This document shows positions 1-8,821 of a stretch of 64,000 nucleotides of DNA, piece after piece; positions within the stretch are counted from its first letter, which is position 1, and each line of letters starts with the position of its first letter. The notes under the pieces were generated by a model. That model ran no database searches, was not told the origin of the DNA, and saw only the letters and a program-made list of their open reading frames with translations. The stretch lies in assembly GCA_000436375.1 (NCBI GenBank), contig FR885511.1, positions 182,891 through 246,890 of the forward strand. The letters are read 5' to 3'. Source of the stretch: Azospirillum sp. CAG:239. GTDB lineage: Bacteria; Pseudomonadota; Alphaproteobacteria; RF32; CAG-239. Position numbers and translations under genes: made by a program.

Positions 1-177
1 GGCGCCTTCGCCGAAAAGACTGCGGAAGAAATTGGGGAGTTTGAAGGCGACAAAAAAAGCGTCGGAAACGGCGCCGGCTCCGAGAATGTTGGCCAAAACC
101 ATATCCCGGACAAAACCGGTAATGCGGCTGATGAGCGTGAAGCCTCCGAATGCGGCGATTGATTTGAAAAGTGACAT
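1..177 (-). CDS. murJ: MurJ lipid II flippase, N-terminal fragment
   Basis: The first 59 codons of a gene that runs off the left edge on the minus strand. The translation begins MSLFKSIAAFGGFTLISR and continues with GFVRDMVLA and DAFFVAFKLPNFFR, the hallmark first-helix and loop blocks of MurJ/MviN. Family members flip lipid-linked peptidoglycan precursor across the inner membrane. The start is an ATG with GGA about 6 bases upstream. It is divergent from the small gene at 367. The family call is strong although only the first helix and part of the second are visible. Confidence 0.9.
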   Translation of the reverse strand, partial: MSLFKSIAAFGGFTLISRITGFVRDMVLANILGAGAVSDAFFVAFKLPNFFRSLFGEGA

Positions 178-302
178 GTTTTTCCGTCGATTTTTTCTAA
201 AAAACTGTTATTTGTTAAGACAATTTTATTGATTTGCCGGTAGTATATTGTATAAATAGCTAATAATCTATTTATATTGTGCAGTTTCCGACAAGTTTGT
301 TG

Positions 303-331
303 TTGACAAAACGGGATTATATTGCGATAAT
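303..331 (+). promoter_or_regulatory. Sigma-70 promoter for the 90-aa gene
   Basis: TTGACA at 303-308, a 17-base spacer, then GATAAT at 326-331: five of six -10 bases and ideal spacing. An AGGAG ribosome site follows just before the ATG at 367. The spacing and position make this the likely promoter of the small gene. Confidence 0.7.
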
Positions 332-366
332 AGACAAAAATAGCAAGAGAATTTAGGAGAAGTTTT

Positions 367-639
367 ATGGATAATAAAGAACAGAAATTAGAAACGGCCA
401 GAGCCAAACTGGACATTAAGAGAATTAAGGACAACAAGGTTTTGGCTGCGAGCAAGGAGCTGGTTGCCGGCGGCGCCGTATCTCTGGCGCAGGGGCTTGA
501 AAGAGACTATGGAACAAATGTTACGGAATTTTTTAAAGAAGGGGCTGTCAAAAGTTTGCATTCTACATTAGAACGGAACTGGCTTTCTCAGGGAAAGACG
601 CCATCCGGCTATGTGAAAGACGGTGTTGAGCGTATCTGA
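367..639 (+). CDS. Small hypothetical protein, 90 aa
   Basis: Not recognised. A 90-residue soluble protein rich in Lys, Glu and Ala, with a likely helical N-terminal half (about residues 5-45) and no signal peptide or membrane segment. It has a near-consensus promoter, a good AGGAG site 8 bases before the ATG, and tandem terminators immediately downstream, so it is a monocistronic and probably well-expressed gene. No known motif was seen and no function is proposed. Confidence 0.7.
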   Translation: MDNKEQKLETARAKLDIKRIKDNKVLAASKELVAGGAVSLAQGLERDYGTNVTEFFKEGAVKSLHSTLERNWLSQGKTPSGYVKDGVERI

Positions 640-677
640 ACAATGCGTTGAGATAAAACTTCTTCAGAAAAATTTAT

Positions 678-740
678 GACCCGTGAAACGCGGGTCTTAT
701 TTTTGCATAAAAAACAGCCTGATTTAATCAGGCTGTTTTT
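678..740. terminator. Tandem terminators between the 90-aa gene and typA
   Basis: The first hairpin is GACCCG/CGGGTC (678-696) followed by a T-rich run; it serves the plus-strand gene. The second is an extended palindrome (711-740) with ACAGCCTGA arms and A/T runs on both sides, so it can end transcription from both directions, including typA on the minus strand. Confidence 0.8.
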
Positions 741-753
741 GTTTGGTTTTAGC

Positions 754-2571
754 TTAAGAGGCCAGGTCCGGTTTGGCGCGTTTGCGGGCAATCGGATCCA
801 GAATCCGTTTGCGTAGGCGGATGGTTTTCGGCGTGACTTCAAGGAGTTCGTCAGCCTGAATATAAGACAACCCCTGTTCCAGCGTGAGTTTGCGCGGCGG
901 AACCAAGTCAATCGCCTCGTCCTTGCCGGCAGCACGAATATTGGTAAGCTGTTTGGCTTTGGTCGGGTTGACTTCCAAATCGTTGGATTTGGTATGTTCG
1001 CCGATTATCATGCCGACATATACCGGAACGCCGGCGTCAATGAACATCGGACCGCGGTCCTGCAGTTTCCAAAGCGAGTAGGCGATGGCGGTGCCGGCTT
1101 CGCTGGAGATAAGCACGCCGTTGCGGCGGGTGTCGATATCGCCTTTGTAAGGTTCGTAAGCATAGAAAATGCGGTTCATGACGCCGGTGCCGCGCGTATC
1201 GGTCAGAAATTCGGAGTGATAGCCGATAAGGCCGCGGGACGGCGCATGGAAAATCAGGCGGACTTTGTTGCCGACCTGCGAGGGAATCATTTCAATCAGT
1301 TCGGCGCGTTTTTGTCCTAGTTTTTCAACAACGACGCCCGAAAACTCCTCGTCAACGTCAACGACGACTTCTTCAACAGGTTCCAGCAACTGTCCGTTTT
1401 CGTCTTTTTTCATCAGAACGCGCGGACGGGAAATGGAAAGTTCGAAACCTTCGCGGCGCATGGTTTCAATCAGAACGCCGAGCTGAAGTTCACCGCGTCC
1501 GGCGACTTCGAAAGAATCCGTCGAATCGGTTTTGGATATACGCAGGGCGATATTGCCTTCGGCTTCTTTGCAAAGGCGATCCCAAATCATGCGGGAGGTA
1601 ACCTTATCGCCTTCGCGTCCGGCCAGCGGCGAATCGTTGACCGAAAAAGTCATGGCCAGGGTCGGCGGGTCAATCGGCTGCGCGTGAATGGCTTCGGAAA
1701 CTTCCGGCGCACAGATGGTGTCGGCAACCGTTCCCTTGACGATACCGGCAACGGCAACGATGTCGCCGGCATGAGCTTCGTCTTTGCTGACGCGGTTGAG
1801 ACCTTCATAAGCCAGAATTTTGGTAATGCGGGTGCGTTCGACTTCGCCCTGTTCGTTAATGACTTTGACCGAATCATTGACCTTCAGGCTACCGGAATGT
1901 ATTTTTCCGGTCAGAATGCGGCCGATGAACTTGTCGGCTTCCAGCGTGGTAGCCAGCATGGAGAAAGGTTTGTCGGGTTCGCAGGCCGGTTCCGGCACAT
2001 AAGACAGAATCAGTTCAAACAGCGGGGTAAGGTCTTTCTTTTCGTCGTTCATGTCCTTGACGGCCCAGCCATTGCGCCCCGAAGCATAAAGAACCGGGAA
2101 GTCGAGCTGTTCGTCATTGGCGTTGAGGCTGACAAACAGGTCAAAGATTTCGTTTAGAACCTCGTCGACGCGGGCGTCGGACTTGTCTGCCTTATTGATG
2201 ACGACAATCGGTTTGAGGCCGACTTTTAAGGCTTTGCCCAGAACGAACTTGGTCTGAGGCATCGGGCCTTCCGACGAATCGACAAGCAGAACGACGCCGT
2301 CAACCATGGACATGATGCGTTCGACTTCGCCGCCGAAATCCGCGTGGCCCGGGGTGTCGACAATATTAATATGCGTATCTTTCCACTGAACGGAAGTGCA
2401 TTTGGATAAAATGGTAATGCCGCGCTCTCTTTCCAGATCGTTGCTGTCCATGACGCAGGTTTCGACTTTCTGGTTTTCGCGGAAGGTGCCGCTCTGTTTC
2501 AGGAGGCCATCAACCAAAGTGGTTTTGCCGTGGTCGACGTGGGCAATAATGGCAATGTTTCTTCTCTTCAT
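754..2571 (-). CDS. typA: Ribosome-associated GTPase TypA/BipA
   Basis: A 605-residue translational GTPase of full family length. G1 is AHVDHGKTT near residue 10, the switch I region has ERERGITI, G3 is [14 protein letters not shown], and G4 is INKAD; EF-Tu-like domain II, EF-G-like domains III/V and the TypA-specific C-terminal domain follow. TypA binds the 70S ribosome under stress and helps 50S assembly. The start is ATG with AGGAAAG upstream. The long leader on its 5' side carries inverted repeats (see 2601-2684). Single gene, convergent with the 90-aa gene. Confidence 0.97.
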   Translation of the reverse strand: MKRRNIAIIAHVDHGKTTLVDGLLKQSGTFRENQKVETCVMDSNDLERERGITILSKCTSVQWKDTHINIVDTPGHADFGGEVERIMSMVDGVVLLVDSSEGPMPQTKFVLGKALKVGLKPIVVINKADKSDARVDEVLNEIFDLFVSLNANDEQLDFPVLYASGRNGWAVKDMNDEKKDLTPLFELILSYVPEPACEPDKPFSMLATTLEADKFIGRILTGKIHSGSLKVNDSVKVINEQGEVERTRITKILAYEGLNRVSKDEAHAGDIVAVAGIVKGTVADTICAPEVSEAIHAQPIDPPTLAMTFSVNDSPLAGREGDKVTSRMIWDRLCKEAEGNIALRISKTDSTDSFEVAGRGELQLGVLIETMRREGFELSISRPRVLMKKDENGQLLEPVEEVVVDVDEEFSGVVVEKLGQKRAELIEMIPSQVGNKVRLIFHAPSRGLIGYHSEFLTDTRGTGVMNRIFYAYEPYKGDIDTRRNGVLISSEAGTAIAYSLWKLQDRGPMFIDAGVPVYVGMIIGEHTKSNDLEVNPTKAKQLTNIRAAGKDEAIDLVPPRKLTLEQGLSYIQADELLEVTPKTIRLRKRILDPIARKRAKPDLAS

Positions 2572-2600
2572 GTTTTTTCTTTCCTAAAAACTTGTCGTGT

Positions 2601-2684
2601 CATGGGCTTAACCGCCCATGCCTGCCTTTGTGCACATTGCGGCGCTTCTTTTGACGGAGCCGTTGCGTAAGGAAAAATGTGCAC
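2601..2684 (-). other. Inverted repeats in the typA 5' region
   Basis: The 320 bases between typA and the next gene hold no convincing CDS. They contain CATGGGC/GCCCATG (2601-2620, 6-base loop) and GTGCACATT/AATGTGCAC (2630-2638 with 2676-2684), the latter enclosing GCGGC/GCCGT-type pairing. Read on the minus strand they lie in the typA leader, the first hairpin about 30 bases before the start codon. They could be a leader structure or a short RNA; the role is unknown. The rest, 2685-2880, is AT-rich with no recognised signal. Confidence 0.4.
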
Positions 2685-2891
2685 TCAAATTCCGGCAGTA
2701 ATTAAATTCGCCCTACAATACCGCTTTAAAATTAAAATTCAAGATTTTAGTGAAATATCTGATTGAAAAGTTTGTGCAATGATGTTAAATCTTTGGCGAT
2801 TTAAAACGTATTTTTCTGAGCCTGGATATTATTCGGCCCGAGAAGCTTGTATTTAGCTGAAATTTTTTATTCACTTAAATATTTTTGCTTT

Positions 2892-3329
2892 ATGGATTCA
2901 ATTATTTTTATTGCCGCGGCGGTTTACGCGTGCATCTTGGTTATTTTGGGCGGATACTGCTCATACAGGCGTTTTCGCGAAGTGTTCGGAAACGGTTTGT
3001 CCGAACGCAGAGACGGCGATTTGTTTGTGCTTCGCAATTATTTCAATGCCGGACTGGTGCCGAAAATGCCAAGAATTGCACTGGTTGAATGTCTGACGAT
3101 CTTAGGGTTGTTTTTGTCTTTGACCGCAGTGCCCGACGCCGAGATATTTACCGCCGGCGCCATGCAGTTTGCCGGGGTGCTGGTTCTGTCTCTGGCAGCT
3201 GCATTTCTGTCGGTCAGGGCGGTAATTTTTTTGTCGCAGTTTCTGGTCGACATATGCTGCGTTTTGTTTCTGACAGTTATCGCTGCCGTTCTTTTAATCG
3301 GCTGGCGGCGAATGAGATTTTGGAAATAG
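2892..3329 (+). CDS. Hypothetical inner-membrane protein, 145 aa
   Basis: Not recognised. From the ATG at 2892 the protein has an N-terminal membrane segment (about residues 3-22), a basic RRFREVF stretch, then three more hydrophobic segments (about 60-80, 85-105, 115-138) and a short basic tail. A TTG at 2847 would add 15 residues; neither start has a strong ribosome site, and the ATG is preferred because the hydrophobic segment begins there. It ends just before a bidirectional terminator shared with the kinase gene. No function proposed. Confidence 0.6.
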   Translation: MDSIIFIAAAVYACILVILGGYCSYRRFREVFGNGLSERRDGDLFVLRNYFNAGLVPKMPRIALVECLTILGLFLSLTAVPDAEIFTAGAMQFAGVLVLSLAAAFLSVRAVIFLSQFLVDICCVLFLTVIAAVLLIGWRRMRFWK

Positions 3330-3344
3330 ATGTCGCTGTCAAAA

Positions 3345-3370
3345 AAAGCCCTCTCCTTGGAGAGGGCTTT
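3345..3370. terminator. Bidirectional terminator
   Basis: Perfect hairpin AAAGCCCTCTCC/GGAGAGGGCTTT with A and T runs on opposite sides, between the convergent membrane-protein and PfkB-kinase genes. Confidence 0.85.
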
Positions 3371-3373
3371 GGT

Positions 3374-4393
3374 TTAGGCCCTTTTGCCGTATTGGCGGAG
3401 GCGGTTGCGAACAAAGCCGCGCAGCGAAACCTCCGGGCGGGCGCCGTAATGACTGATGATTTCGGCCGCGCAGATGCCGCCAATCATGGCGCAGGTGCCG
3501 AGACTGCGTTCCTGGGTTATGCCGTACAGAAAACCGGCGGCATACAAATCGCCGGCACCGGTCGAATCGACGACGTCGTCGACTTTTTCGGCTTCGACAA
3601 AGATTTTGACGCGGCCGTTGACAACGACCGAACCTTTGGCATTGCGGGTAACGGCGGCGATTTCGACCAGCGGCTTGACCAAATCGAGCGCTTTGTAGAA
3701 GTCGTCTTCGGCAAACAGGGTTTTGAGTTCTTCCTCATTGCCGAAAAGAATGTCGACATGATCTTTTATCAAATTGACGATTTCGTCCTTATTGCGCAGC
3801 AGGCAGGATTTGTCCGACAGGCTGAATGCGACTTTGCGGTCGTGTTTGTGTGCCAGTTCGCAGGCCTTGATGACGGCTTCCTTGGCTGAACCCTCGTCCC
3901 ACAGGTAGCCCTCCAGATAGGTGATTTTGGCGGCGCGAATGGTTTCTTCGTCAATGTCGTCGGCGGTCAGACGTTTGGAGGCGCCGAGATAAGTGAACAT
4001 GGAGCGTTCGGCGTCCGGCGTAACCAAAACAATGCTGCGGCCGGTGGAGGGGCCTTCGGTCAGCGGCCTGGTAAAGAAATCGATGCCGGCGGCGCCGATG
4101 TTGCGCTGGAATTCCTGTCCGAGTTCGTCGTCATGGACTTTGCCGATGAAAGCGCAGTCGGAGCCCAGCGAGGCGAGGCCGGAAACGGTATTGGCCGCCG
4201 AACCGCCGGAAACCTCGCGTTCGGGAATGAGGTCGGCATAGATTTTGCCGGCGTCGGCCGCTTCGACCAGCGTCATGCCGCCTTTGGGCAGGCTGCGTTC
4301 CCGGAGAAAGCCGTCGCCGACCTTGGCCAGAACGTCGACGATGGCGTTGCCGATGCCGACGACATCATAAAGGGTGGAATCTTTGTTAATCAT
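3374..4393 (-). CDS. PfkB-family sugar/adenosine kinase
   Basis: A 339-residue ribokinase-fold kinase. The N-terminal signature GGSAANTVSGLASLG and the C-terminal DSTGAGDLYAAGFL (anion hole and catalytic Asp) are both intact. The overall sequence resembles the adenosine-kinase-like PfkB proteins common in alphaproteobacteria, which phosphorylate nucleosides or sugars using ATP in the cytoplasm; the exact substrate cannot be read from sequence. Start ATG with AGGAC upstream. Single gene between two terminators. Confidence 0.88.
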   Translation of the reverse strand: MINKDSTLYDVVGIGNAIVDVLAKVGDGFLRERSLPKGGMTLVEAADAGKIYADLIPEREVSGGSAANTVSGLASLGSDCAFIGKVHDDELGQEFQRNIGAAGIDFFTRPLTEGPSTGRSIVLVTPDAERSMFTYLGASKRLTADDIDEETIRAAKITYLEGYLWDEGSAKEAVIKACELAHKHDRKVAFSLSDKSCLLRNKDEIVNLIKDHVDILFGNEEELKTLFAEDDFYKALDLVKPLVEIAAVTRNAKGSVVVNGRVKIFVEAEKVDDVVDSTGAGDLYAAGFLYGITQERSLGTCAMIGGICAAEIISHYGARPEVSLRGFVRNRLRQYGKRA

Positions 4394-4467
4394 TTTGTTG
4401 TCCTAAATTCAGTTGCTTTTATCCGAGTTTTAATATGCTTTGGGCAAACAGGCAAGGGGGCAAATAA

Positions 4468-4495
4468 AAAAAGACCTTATAAACAAAGGCCTTTT
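4468..4495 (-). terminator. Terminator after the ferredoxin gene
   Basis: On the minus strand AAGGCCTT/AAGGTCTT (one G-U pair) is followed by a long T run; it sits about 30 bases past the ferredoxin stop codon. Confidence 0.7.
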
Positions 4496-4522
4496 TTCAG
4501 AAAATTGCTCCGACTAAACGGA

Positions 4523-4762
4523 TTATTCGTTAGCGTTCGGCCAGTTGGCGGCGTTTTCGGCGTTGAATTTAACCCATTTTTCGTCAGCTTCGTCATCGGG
4601 AGTGATTGCTTCCTGCGGGCATTCGGAAATGCATACGCCGCAGCTGATGCAGGTATCGGGATCGATAACCAGCTGAGTTTCGCCTTCATGGAAAGCGTCT
4701 ACCGGGCAAACGTCTACGCAGGATTTGCATTTGACGCAAGCGTCATTAACAACAGAAACCAT
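4523..4762 (-). CDS. 2[4Fe-4S] ferredoxin
   Basis: A 79-residue bacterial-type ferredoxin with two complete CxxCxxCxxxCP cluster motifs: [12 protein letters not shown] (from residue 9) and [12 protein letters not shown]. Both fourth-Cys ligands and the following prolines are present, so it should carry two [4Fe-4S] clusters rather than the 3Fe/4Fe pair of classical FdxA. The acidic, Asn-rich C-terminal tail is typical of the proteobacterial form. It is a low-potential electron carrier; its partner is not evident locally. Start ATG with TAGGAG upstream; monocistronic. Confidence 0.93.
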   Translation of the reverse strand: MVSVVNDACVKCKSCVDVCPVDAFHEGETQLVIDPDTCISCGVCISECPQEAITPDDEADEKWVKFNAENAANWPNANE

Positions 4763-4938
4763 AATATAACTCCTAATTTAGTTCATTTAAACATCGGCTC
4801 CAATTTAGCAATTTTATCCTGAAATGCAAGCAAAAAAGACAGGGGGGGATTTTTTTGCCTGGCAAACTTGCGAAACGGCGCGCCGCTTCCCATATATTAG
4901 GATAAATCGAAAGAAATATTTTTCGGGAGAAAGAACAA

Positions 4939-6777
4939 ATGAGCGACAAGTTGAATTTTCAGGCCGATGTCAGCAAAATGCTCGATATTGTGGTCAATTC
5001 GCTGTATTCGGAAAAGCAGATTTTTCTGCGCGAACTGATTTCGAATGCCAGCGACGCCTGCGACAAGCTGAAATATATGGCGCTGACGCATCCGGACATT
5101 GCCAGAGAATCCGGAAAAATGAAAATTTGGATTACGCCGGATGCGGAGAAAAACACGCTGACAGTGGCCGACAACGGTATCGGCATGAACCGTGACGACC
5201 TGATTAACCATCTGGGCACGATTGCCAAGTCGGGTACGGCCGATTTTGTGAAAAACGCTTCCGACAACGGTTCGGCGGTAGATTTGATCGGGCAGTTCGG
5301 CGTCGGGTTTTATTCGGCGTTTATGGTGGCCGACAAGGTCGAAATCCTGACCCGGCGCGCCGGCGAAGACAAAGCCTGGTTCTGGGTTTCAAACGGCGTG
5401 GACGGCTTTGAAATCCGTGAAGCGGAGAAGAAGACCAACGGTACGGAAATCAAGCTGTTTTTGAAACAGGACGAGAGAAACTACACCGACAGCATTTATC
5501 TGCGGCAGATTATCCGCACCTATTCCGACCACATCAACTATCCGATCGTGCTTTGTCTGGGCAAGGCCGGCGAAGAAACCGTCAACAGCGCTTCGGCTCT
5601 GTGGACGCGCAATAAGGCCGAAATTACTCCGGAACAGTATAAGGAATTTTATCATCACGTTTCCAAAAATTTTGACGAACCCTGGATGACGCTGCATTTT
5701 AAGGCCGAGGGCAGCATTGAGTATACCGGGCTGCTCTATATTCCCGGAACGGCGCCGTATGACCTGTTTCAGCCGGATCGCAAACAGGGGCTGAAACTTT
5801 ATGTCAACCGCGTGTTTATTTCCGAAAAGGTTGAGGAACTGCTGCCTTCTTATCTGCGCTTTGTCCGCGGCATTATCGACTCGTCGGATCTGCCGCTGAA
5901 CATTTCCCGCGAGATGCTGCAACAGTCGCCGCTGATTGCCAAAATCCGGCAGGGCACGGTTTCCAGAATCCTCAAGGAGCTGAAAAAACGCAGCAAGGAT
6001 TATGAGGATTATAAAAAGTTCTGGGACGCTTTCGGCATTGCGTTTAAGGAAGGTATTTACGAGGATTTTGCCAACCGGGAGGAAATTGCCGGCCTGTCGC
6101 GTTTCGTTTCGACCAACGACACCGAGAAGCTGACGTCGCTTGACGATTATATCGGCCGCGCGCAGCCGGAACAGAAGGCGATTTATTACATTACCGGCGA
6201 TGACGTCAAGACGCTGGTCAATAATCCGCAGCTGGAGGCCTTTAAGGAAAAAGGTCTGGAAGTTTTGCTGCTGACCGATCCGATTGACGAGTTCTGGACA
6301 CAAACGCTCGGAACATACAAGACTTTTGCCGTTAAGCATGTTTCGCAGGCAGATATTGACCTGTCGTTTAAGCGCGAAGGCCAAAAGGCGGAAGAGGGTG
6401 ACCTGAAGAAGCTGACCGATTTGCTCGGCGAAATGTTTAAAAACGAGGTCGGCAAGGTCACGACCACCGACAAACTGACCAAATCTCCGGTCAGCCTGAC
6501 GGTCGAGGCCGGGCAGATGAGCATTCATCTTGAGCGGCTGATGCGCAACCATCAGCAACAGACGGCATTTGCCAGCACGCGAATCCTGGAATTGAATCCG
6601 TATCATCCATTGATTATCCGGCTGGCAGAGGCAATGGGCGACGAAGCCCTGAAGCCGAAAGTCGAAGAAGTAGCGCGGCTGCTGCTGGATCAGGCGAAAA
6701 TTGCCGAAGGCGAATGTATCAGCGACCCGTCTTTTTACAGCGAGAAGATGAGCGAGTATATTCTCAAATCGTTTTAG
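4939..6777 (+). CDS. htpG: Chaperone HtpG (Hsp90)
   Basis: A 612-residue Hsp90 with the GHKL ATPase motifs ELISNASDACDKL, ADNGIGM and GQFGVGFYSAFMV near the N-terminus, then the middle domain (GIIDSSDLPLNISREMLQQ) and the dimerising C-terminal domain. Family role: ATP-driven protein remodelling in the cytoplasm, often heat-induced. The start ATG follows a GGGAGAAAG site at good distance. Monocistronic, ended by the GC-rich hairpin at 6783. Confidence 0.98.
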   Translation: MSDKLNFQADVSKMLDIVVNSLYSEKQIFLRELISNASDACDKLKYMALTHPDIARESGKMKIWITPDAEKNTLTVADNGIGMNRDDLINHLGTIAKSGTADFVKNASDNGSAVDLIGQFGVGFYSAFMVADKVEILTRRAGEDKAWFWVSNGVDGFEIREAEKKTNGTEIKLFLKQDERNYTDSIYLRQIIRTYSDHINYPIVLCLGKAGEETVNSASALWTRNKAEITPEQYKEFYHHVSKNFDEPWMTLHFKAEGSIEYTGLLYIPGTAPYDLFQPDRKQGLKLYVNRVFISEKVEELLPSYLRFVRGIIDSSDLPLNISREMLQQSPLIAKIRQGTVSRILKELKKRSKDYEDYKKFWDAFGIAFKEGIYEDFANREEIAGLSRFVSTNDTEKLTSLDDYIGRAQPEQKAIYYITGDDVKTLVNNPQLEAFKEKGLEVLLLTDPIDEFWTQTLGTYKTFAVKHVSQADIDLSFKREGQKAEEGDLKKLTDLLGEMFKNEVGKVTTTDKLTKSPVSLTVEAGQMSIHLERLMRNHQQQTAFASTRILELNPYHPLIIRLAEAMGDEALKPKVEEVARLLLDQAKIAEGECISDPSFYSEKMSEYILKSF

Positions 6778-6782
6778 TTTAC

Positions 6783-6807
6783 AAAGTCCCGCTTCGGCGG
6801 GACTTTT
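6783..6807. terminator. Terminator after htpG
   Basis: AAAGTCCCGC-ttcg-GCGGGACTTTT, a strong hairpin with a UUCG loop; A/T runs on both sides allow it to serve both convergent genes. Confidence 0.85.
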
Positions 6808-6829
6808 CAGTTTGCCCGGTCGGCAAGTT

Positions 6830-7063
6830 TCAGTCGACCAGTTCTATTTTCATGCGCTTGTTCAATAGAAACGATATATAGTTCAAATGTCCCAAAAAGC
6901 GTATTTCGCCGCTTAAATGTTCTTCAATAAACTTCAGCGGTATTTTACTTTGCGCGCTGAACTCTTCCGGCGTCAGCTTCAATTCCGCCAAAGCCCGGCG
7001 GAAACTTTCGCCGTACTCTGAACGCAATCGCCGTAAATTTTGTTTTCTGATTTTGTTTCCCAT
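6830..7063 (-). CDS. Small helix-turn-helix-like protein, 77 aa
   Basis: A 77-residue basic protein. The stretch LTPEEFSAQSKIPLKFIEEHLSG (split: LTPEEFSAQS then IPLKFIEEHLSG) resembles the helix-turn-helix of XRE/Cro-type DNA-binding proteins, so a small regulator is likely. It has a strong AAAGGAGG ribosome site 5 bases before the ATG. Upstream on the same strand lie a rho-independent-type terminator and a highly structured region (7085-7280), so the gene may be controlled by an RNA leader. The target is unknown. Confidence 0.65.
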   Translation of the reverse strand: MGNKIRKQNLRRLRSEYGESFRRALAELKLTPEEFSAQSKIPLKFIEEHLSGEIRFLGHLNYISFLLNKRMKIELVD

Positions 7064-7084
7064 AACTTCCTCCTTTGCAAGGTT

Positions 7085-7280
7085 TTGCTAAAAACAAAAC
7101 CGCTCCCAAAATGAGAGCGGAGGAGCTTCAAACTGTATAGAGACAGCACGCTTATTCGTCCGCGAAAGCGGCTTATTTCGCGTCATCCTCCACAGATGGA
7201 GGTTATAATCGGTTCTCTATAAGGAGCTTGAAGGCTCCGCCATAAGTCTAACCATTCTTATGGCAAAACTGATTATAAAA
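7085..7280 (-). ncRNA. Candidate structured RNA or leader of the HTH gene
   Basis: A 313-base gap packed with pairing: TATAGAGA (7136-7143) with TCTCTATA (7214-7221); GGAGCTTCAA (7122-7131) with TTGAAGGCTCC (7228-7238); a GAAA tetraloop hairpin at 7160-7171; CCTCC/GGAGG at 7187-7202; GCCATAAG/CTTATGGC at 7239-7264; and an alternative 12-bp pairing of 7203-7214 with 7267-7278. On the minus strand it ends in a terminator, CCGCTC/GGAGCGG plus a T-rich run (7090-7120), about 30 bases before the HTH gene. No known RNA family was recognised. Confidence 0.5.
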
Positions 7281-7376
7281 GCAAAAAACTATTTTGCAAT
7301 CAGTATTCGGTCATTAAATTGATTTTAATCTTTTGGCGCTATGCTTCCGGCAGAGTAACAAAACAGGAAAATTACA

Positions 7377-8057
7377 ATGATTTATGCGGCTTACGGCCTT
7401 GTTTTCGGCCTTTTTATCCCTTATCTGGCACGGCGTTTCAGCAAGTTTATGCCGGCAACGCCGGCTTATGCGTTGTATCGAATCCTCAAGCCGGTTCGCA
7501 GCGTTTCGTGTGCCAAACGCGCCGGCAATCCGGAATACCGGCGGCTGATGACCAGATACCGCATGCGCAGCATCGGCTGGGGAATCGTTGCCGCGGCAAT
7601 CAGCTATCTGGCGGCGGAGCGGTTCAGCGACATTTATATCGTCTGGTATCTGGGACTGATTTGGACGCTGCTGCTGTTGACCGAAATCGACAACCGCATG
7701 ATGTTGCTGCCGGATATTCTGACCGTGCCGCTGCTGATTGCCGGCTTTGCCTATTCGGTGTTTGTCAGCCAGTGGGTTATTCCGGCGGAAAGCGTGCTCG
7801 GCGCCGTAACCGGTTATATGCTGCCGGTGGTTGCCAGCGCGTTTCTGGTTTGGAAAAACAAGGACGCTTTCGGGGGCGGCGACATCAAACTGCTGGCGGC
7901 GCTTGGCGCCTGGCTGGGTATGGAGCTGGTAATATATACGATGATTTTGGCCAGCGTGCTGTTTGTGCTGTATGCGCTGGCACGGCGGATGCGGGTCGGC
8001 GCTTTCGGGCCGGCGATTACGATTGCCGCAATAATGATTGCTTTTTACTTTTTCTAG
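7377..8057 (+). CDS. A24 prepilin peptidase (CpaA/PilD-like)
   Basis: A 226-residue membrane aspartyl peptidase. The two catalytic Asp motifs are visible: LTEIDNRMMLLPD (about residue 100) and GGGDIKLLAALGAWLG (about residue 163). Several hydrophobic segments span the protein. The N-terminal methylating domain of full PilD, with its four-Cys zinc motif, is absent or vestigial. Family role: cleaves leader peptides of type IV pilin or Tad/T2SS pseudopilins at the inner membrane. No pilin gene is in the window. Start ATG with AGGAAA upstream. Confidence 0.85.
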   Translation: MIYAAYGLVFGLFIPYLARRFSKFMPATPAYALYRILKPVRSVSCAKRAGNPEYRRLMTRYRMRSIGWGIVAAAISYLAAERFSDIYIVWYLGLIWTLLLLTEIDNRMMLLPDILTVPLLIAGFAYSVFVSQWVIPAESVLGAVTGYMLPVVASAFLVWKNKDAFGGGDIKLLAALGAWLGMELVIYTMILASVLFVLYALARRMRVGAFGPAITIAAIMIAFYFF

Positions 8058-8098
8058 GCTAAAATGAAAAACCGGTAAGTTTTTTGAGGATATTGACC

Positions 8099-8815
8099 AT
8101 GAAGAAAAATGCAGTTGAGACCGACAGACGCAGAGTGAAAAAACTGGTGGAAGGCAAAAACTTCGACTTTCTGATTATGTCGCTGATTTGTATGGATGCG
8201 GTCATTTTGGGGCTGATGACATCCGATGCGATGAACCGTTTCTTTGAAGGCGGGCTGTTTATTCTCGACCGTCTGTTTATGGCTATCTTCATTATCGAAA
8301 TGATTATGAAGATTTTTGCTTTCGGCAAAAAGTTCTTCAAATCGGGCTGGAATGTGTTCGACTTTGCGGTCATTGCGATTTCTTCGGTACCGTTTGCCAG
8401 CTGGTTTATCATTTTCAGAACGTTTCGTCTGTTTCGCCTGTTGCGTTATGTCAACAAGTTTACGCGCCTTAAGCAGATGATTAACACCTTTTTGGCTCTG
8501 TTGCCGAATTTTATGGCCATGCTGCTGGTTATGGCGGTTTTCTTTTATGTTTTTGCAATTATGGCCGTTTGCCTGTTCGGTGACGTCTTTATCGAGTTTT
8601 CCGATCTGGGGTCTTCGCTGTTTGCTTTGTTGCAGGTGATTACGCTGGACGGCTGGGCGTCAAACATCGCGCGTCCGGTTATGGCGGTTTTTCCGCATTC
8701 CTGGTTGTTCTTTGTATCGTTTGTCTTTATCTCGTTCCTCATTACCGTTTCGTTCCTGATGAGTGTGGTTTCGGAAGTTGTGAGGAGGGCGTTTAATCTT
8801 AAATCCCGCCTTTAA
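8099..8815 (+). CDS. Single-domain voltage-gated cation channel (BacNaV-like)
   Basis: A 238-residue six-helix ion-transport protein. S1-S3 span about residues 22-100; S4 is an FRTFRLFRLLRY segment with Arg at every third position (107-116), a voltage sensor. The pore loop reads LLQVITLDGWASNI, so the selectivity filter is TLDGW (182-186), against TLESW in sodium-selective NaChBac relatives. Four subunits would form the channel. The ATG at 8099 has GAGGA 7 bases upstream; a TTG at 8084 would add 5 residues. Lies 41 bases after the peptidase gene. Confidence 0.88.
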   Translation: MKKNAVETDRRRVKKLVEGKNFDFLIMSLICMDAVILGLMTSDAMNRFFEGGLFILDRLFMAIFIIEMIMKIFAFGKKFFKSGWNVFDFAVIAISSVPFASWFIIFRTFRLFRLLRYVNKFTRLKQMINTFLALLPNFMAMLLVMAVFFYVFAIMAVCLFGDVFIEFSDLGSSLFALLQVITLDGWASNIARPVMAVFPHSWLFFVSFVFISFLITVSFLMSVVSEVVRRAFNLKSRL

Positions 8816-8821
8816 AAATTT

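Noticed and set aside
32..232. 66-codon plus-strand frame at the left edge
   Set aside because: Antisense to the murJ N-terminus, which is clearly recognisable on the other strand.
5389..6606. 405-codon frame antisense to htpG
   Set aside because: Mirror of the htpG codon pattern; no ribosome site or known motif.
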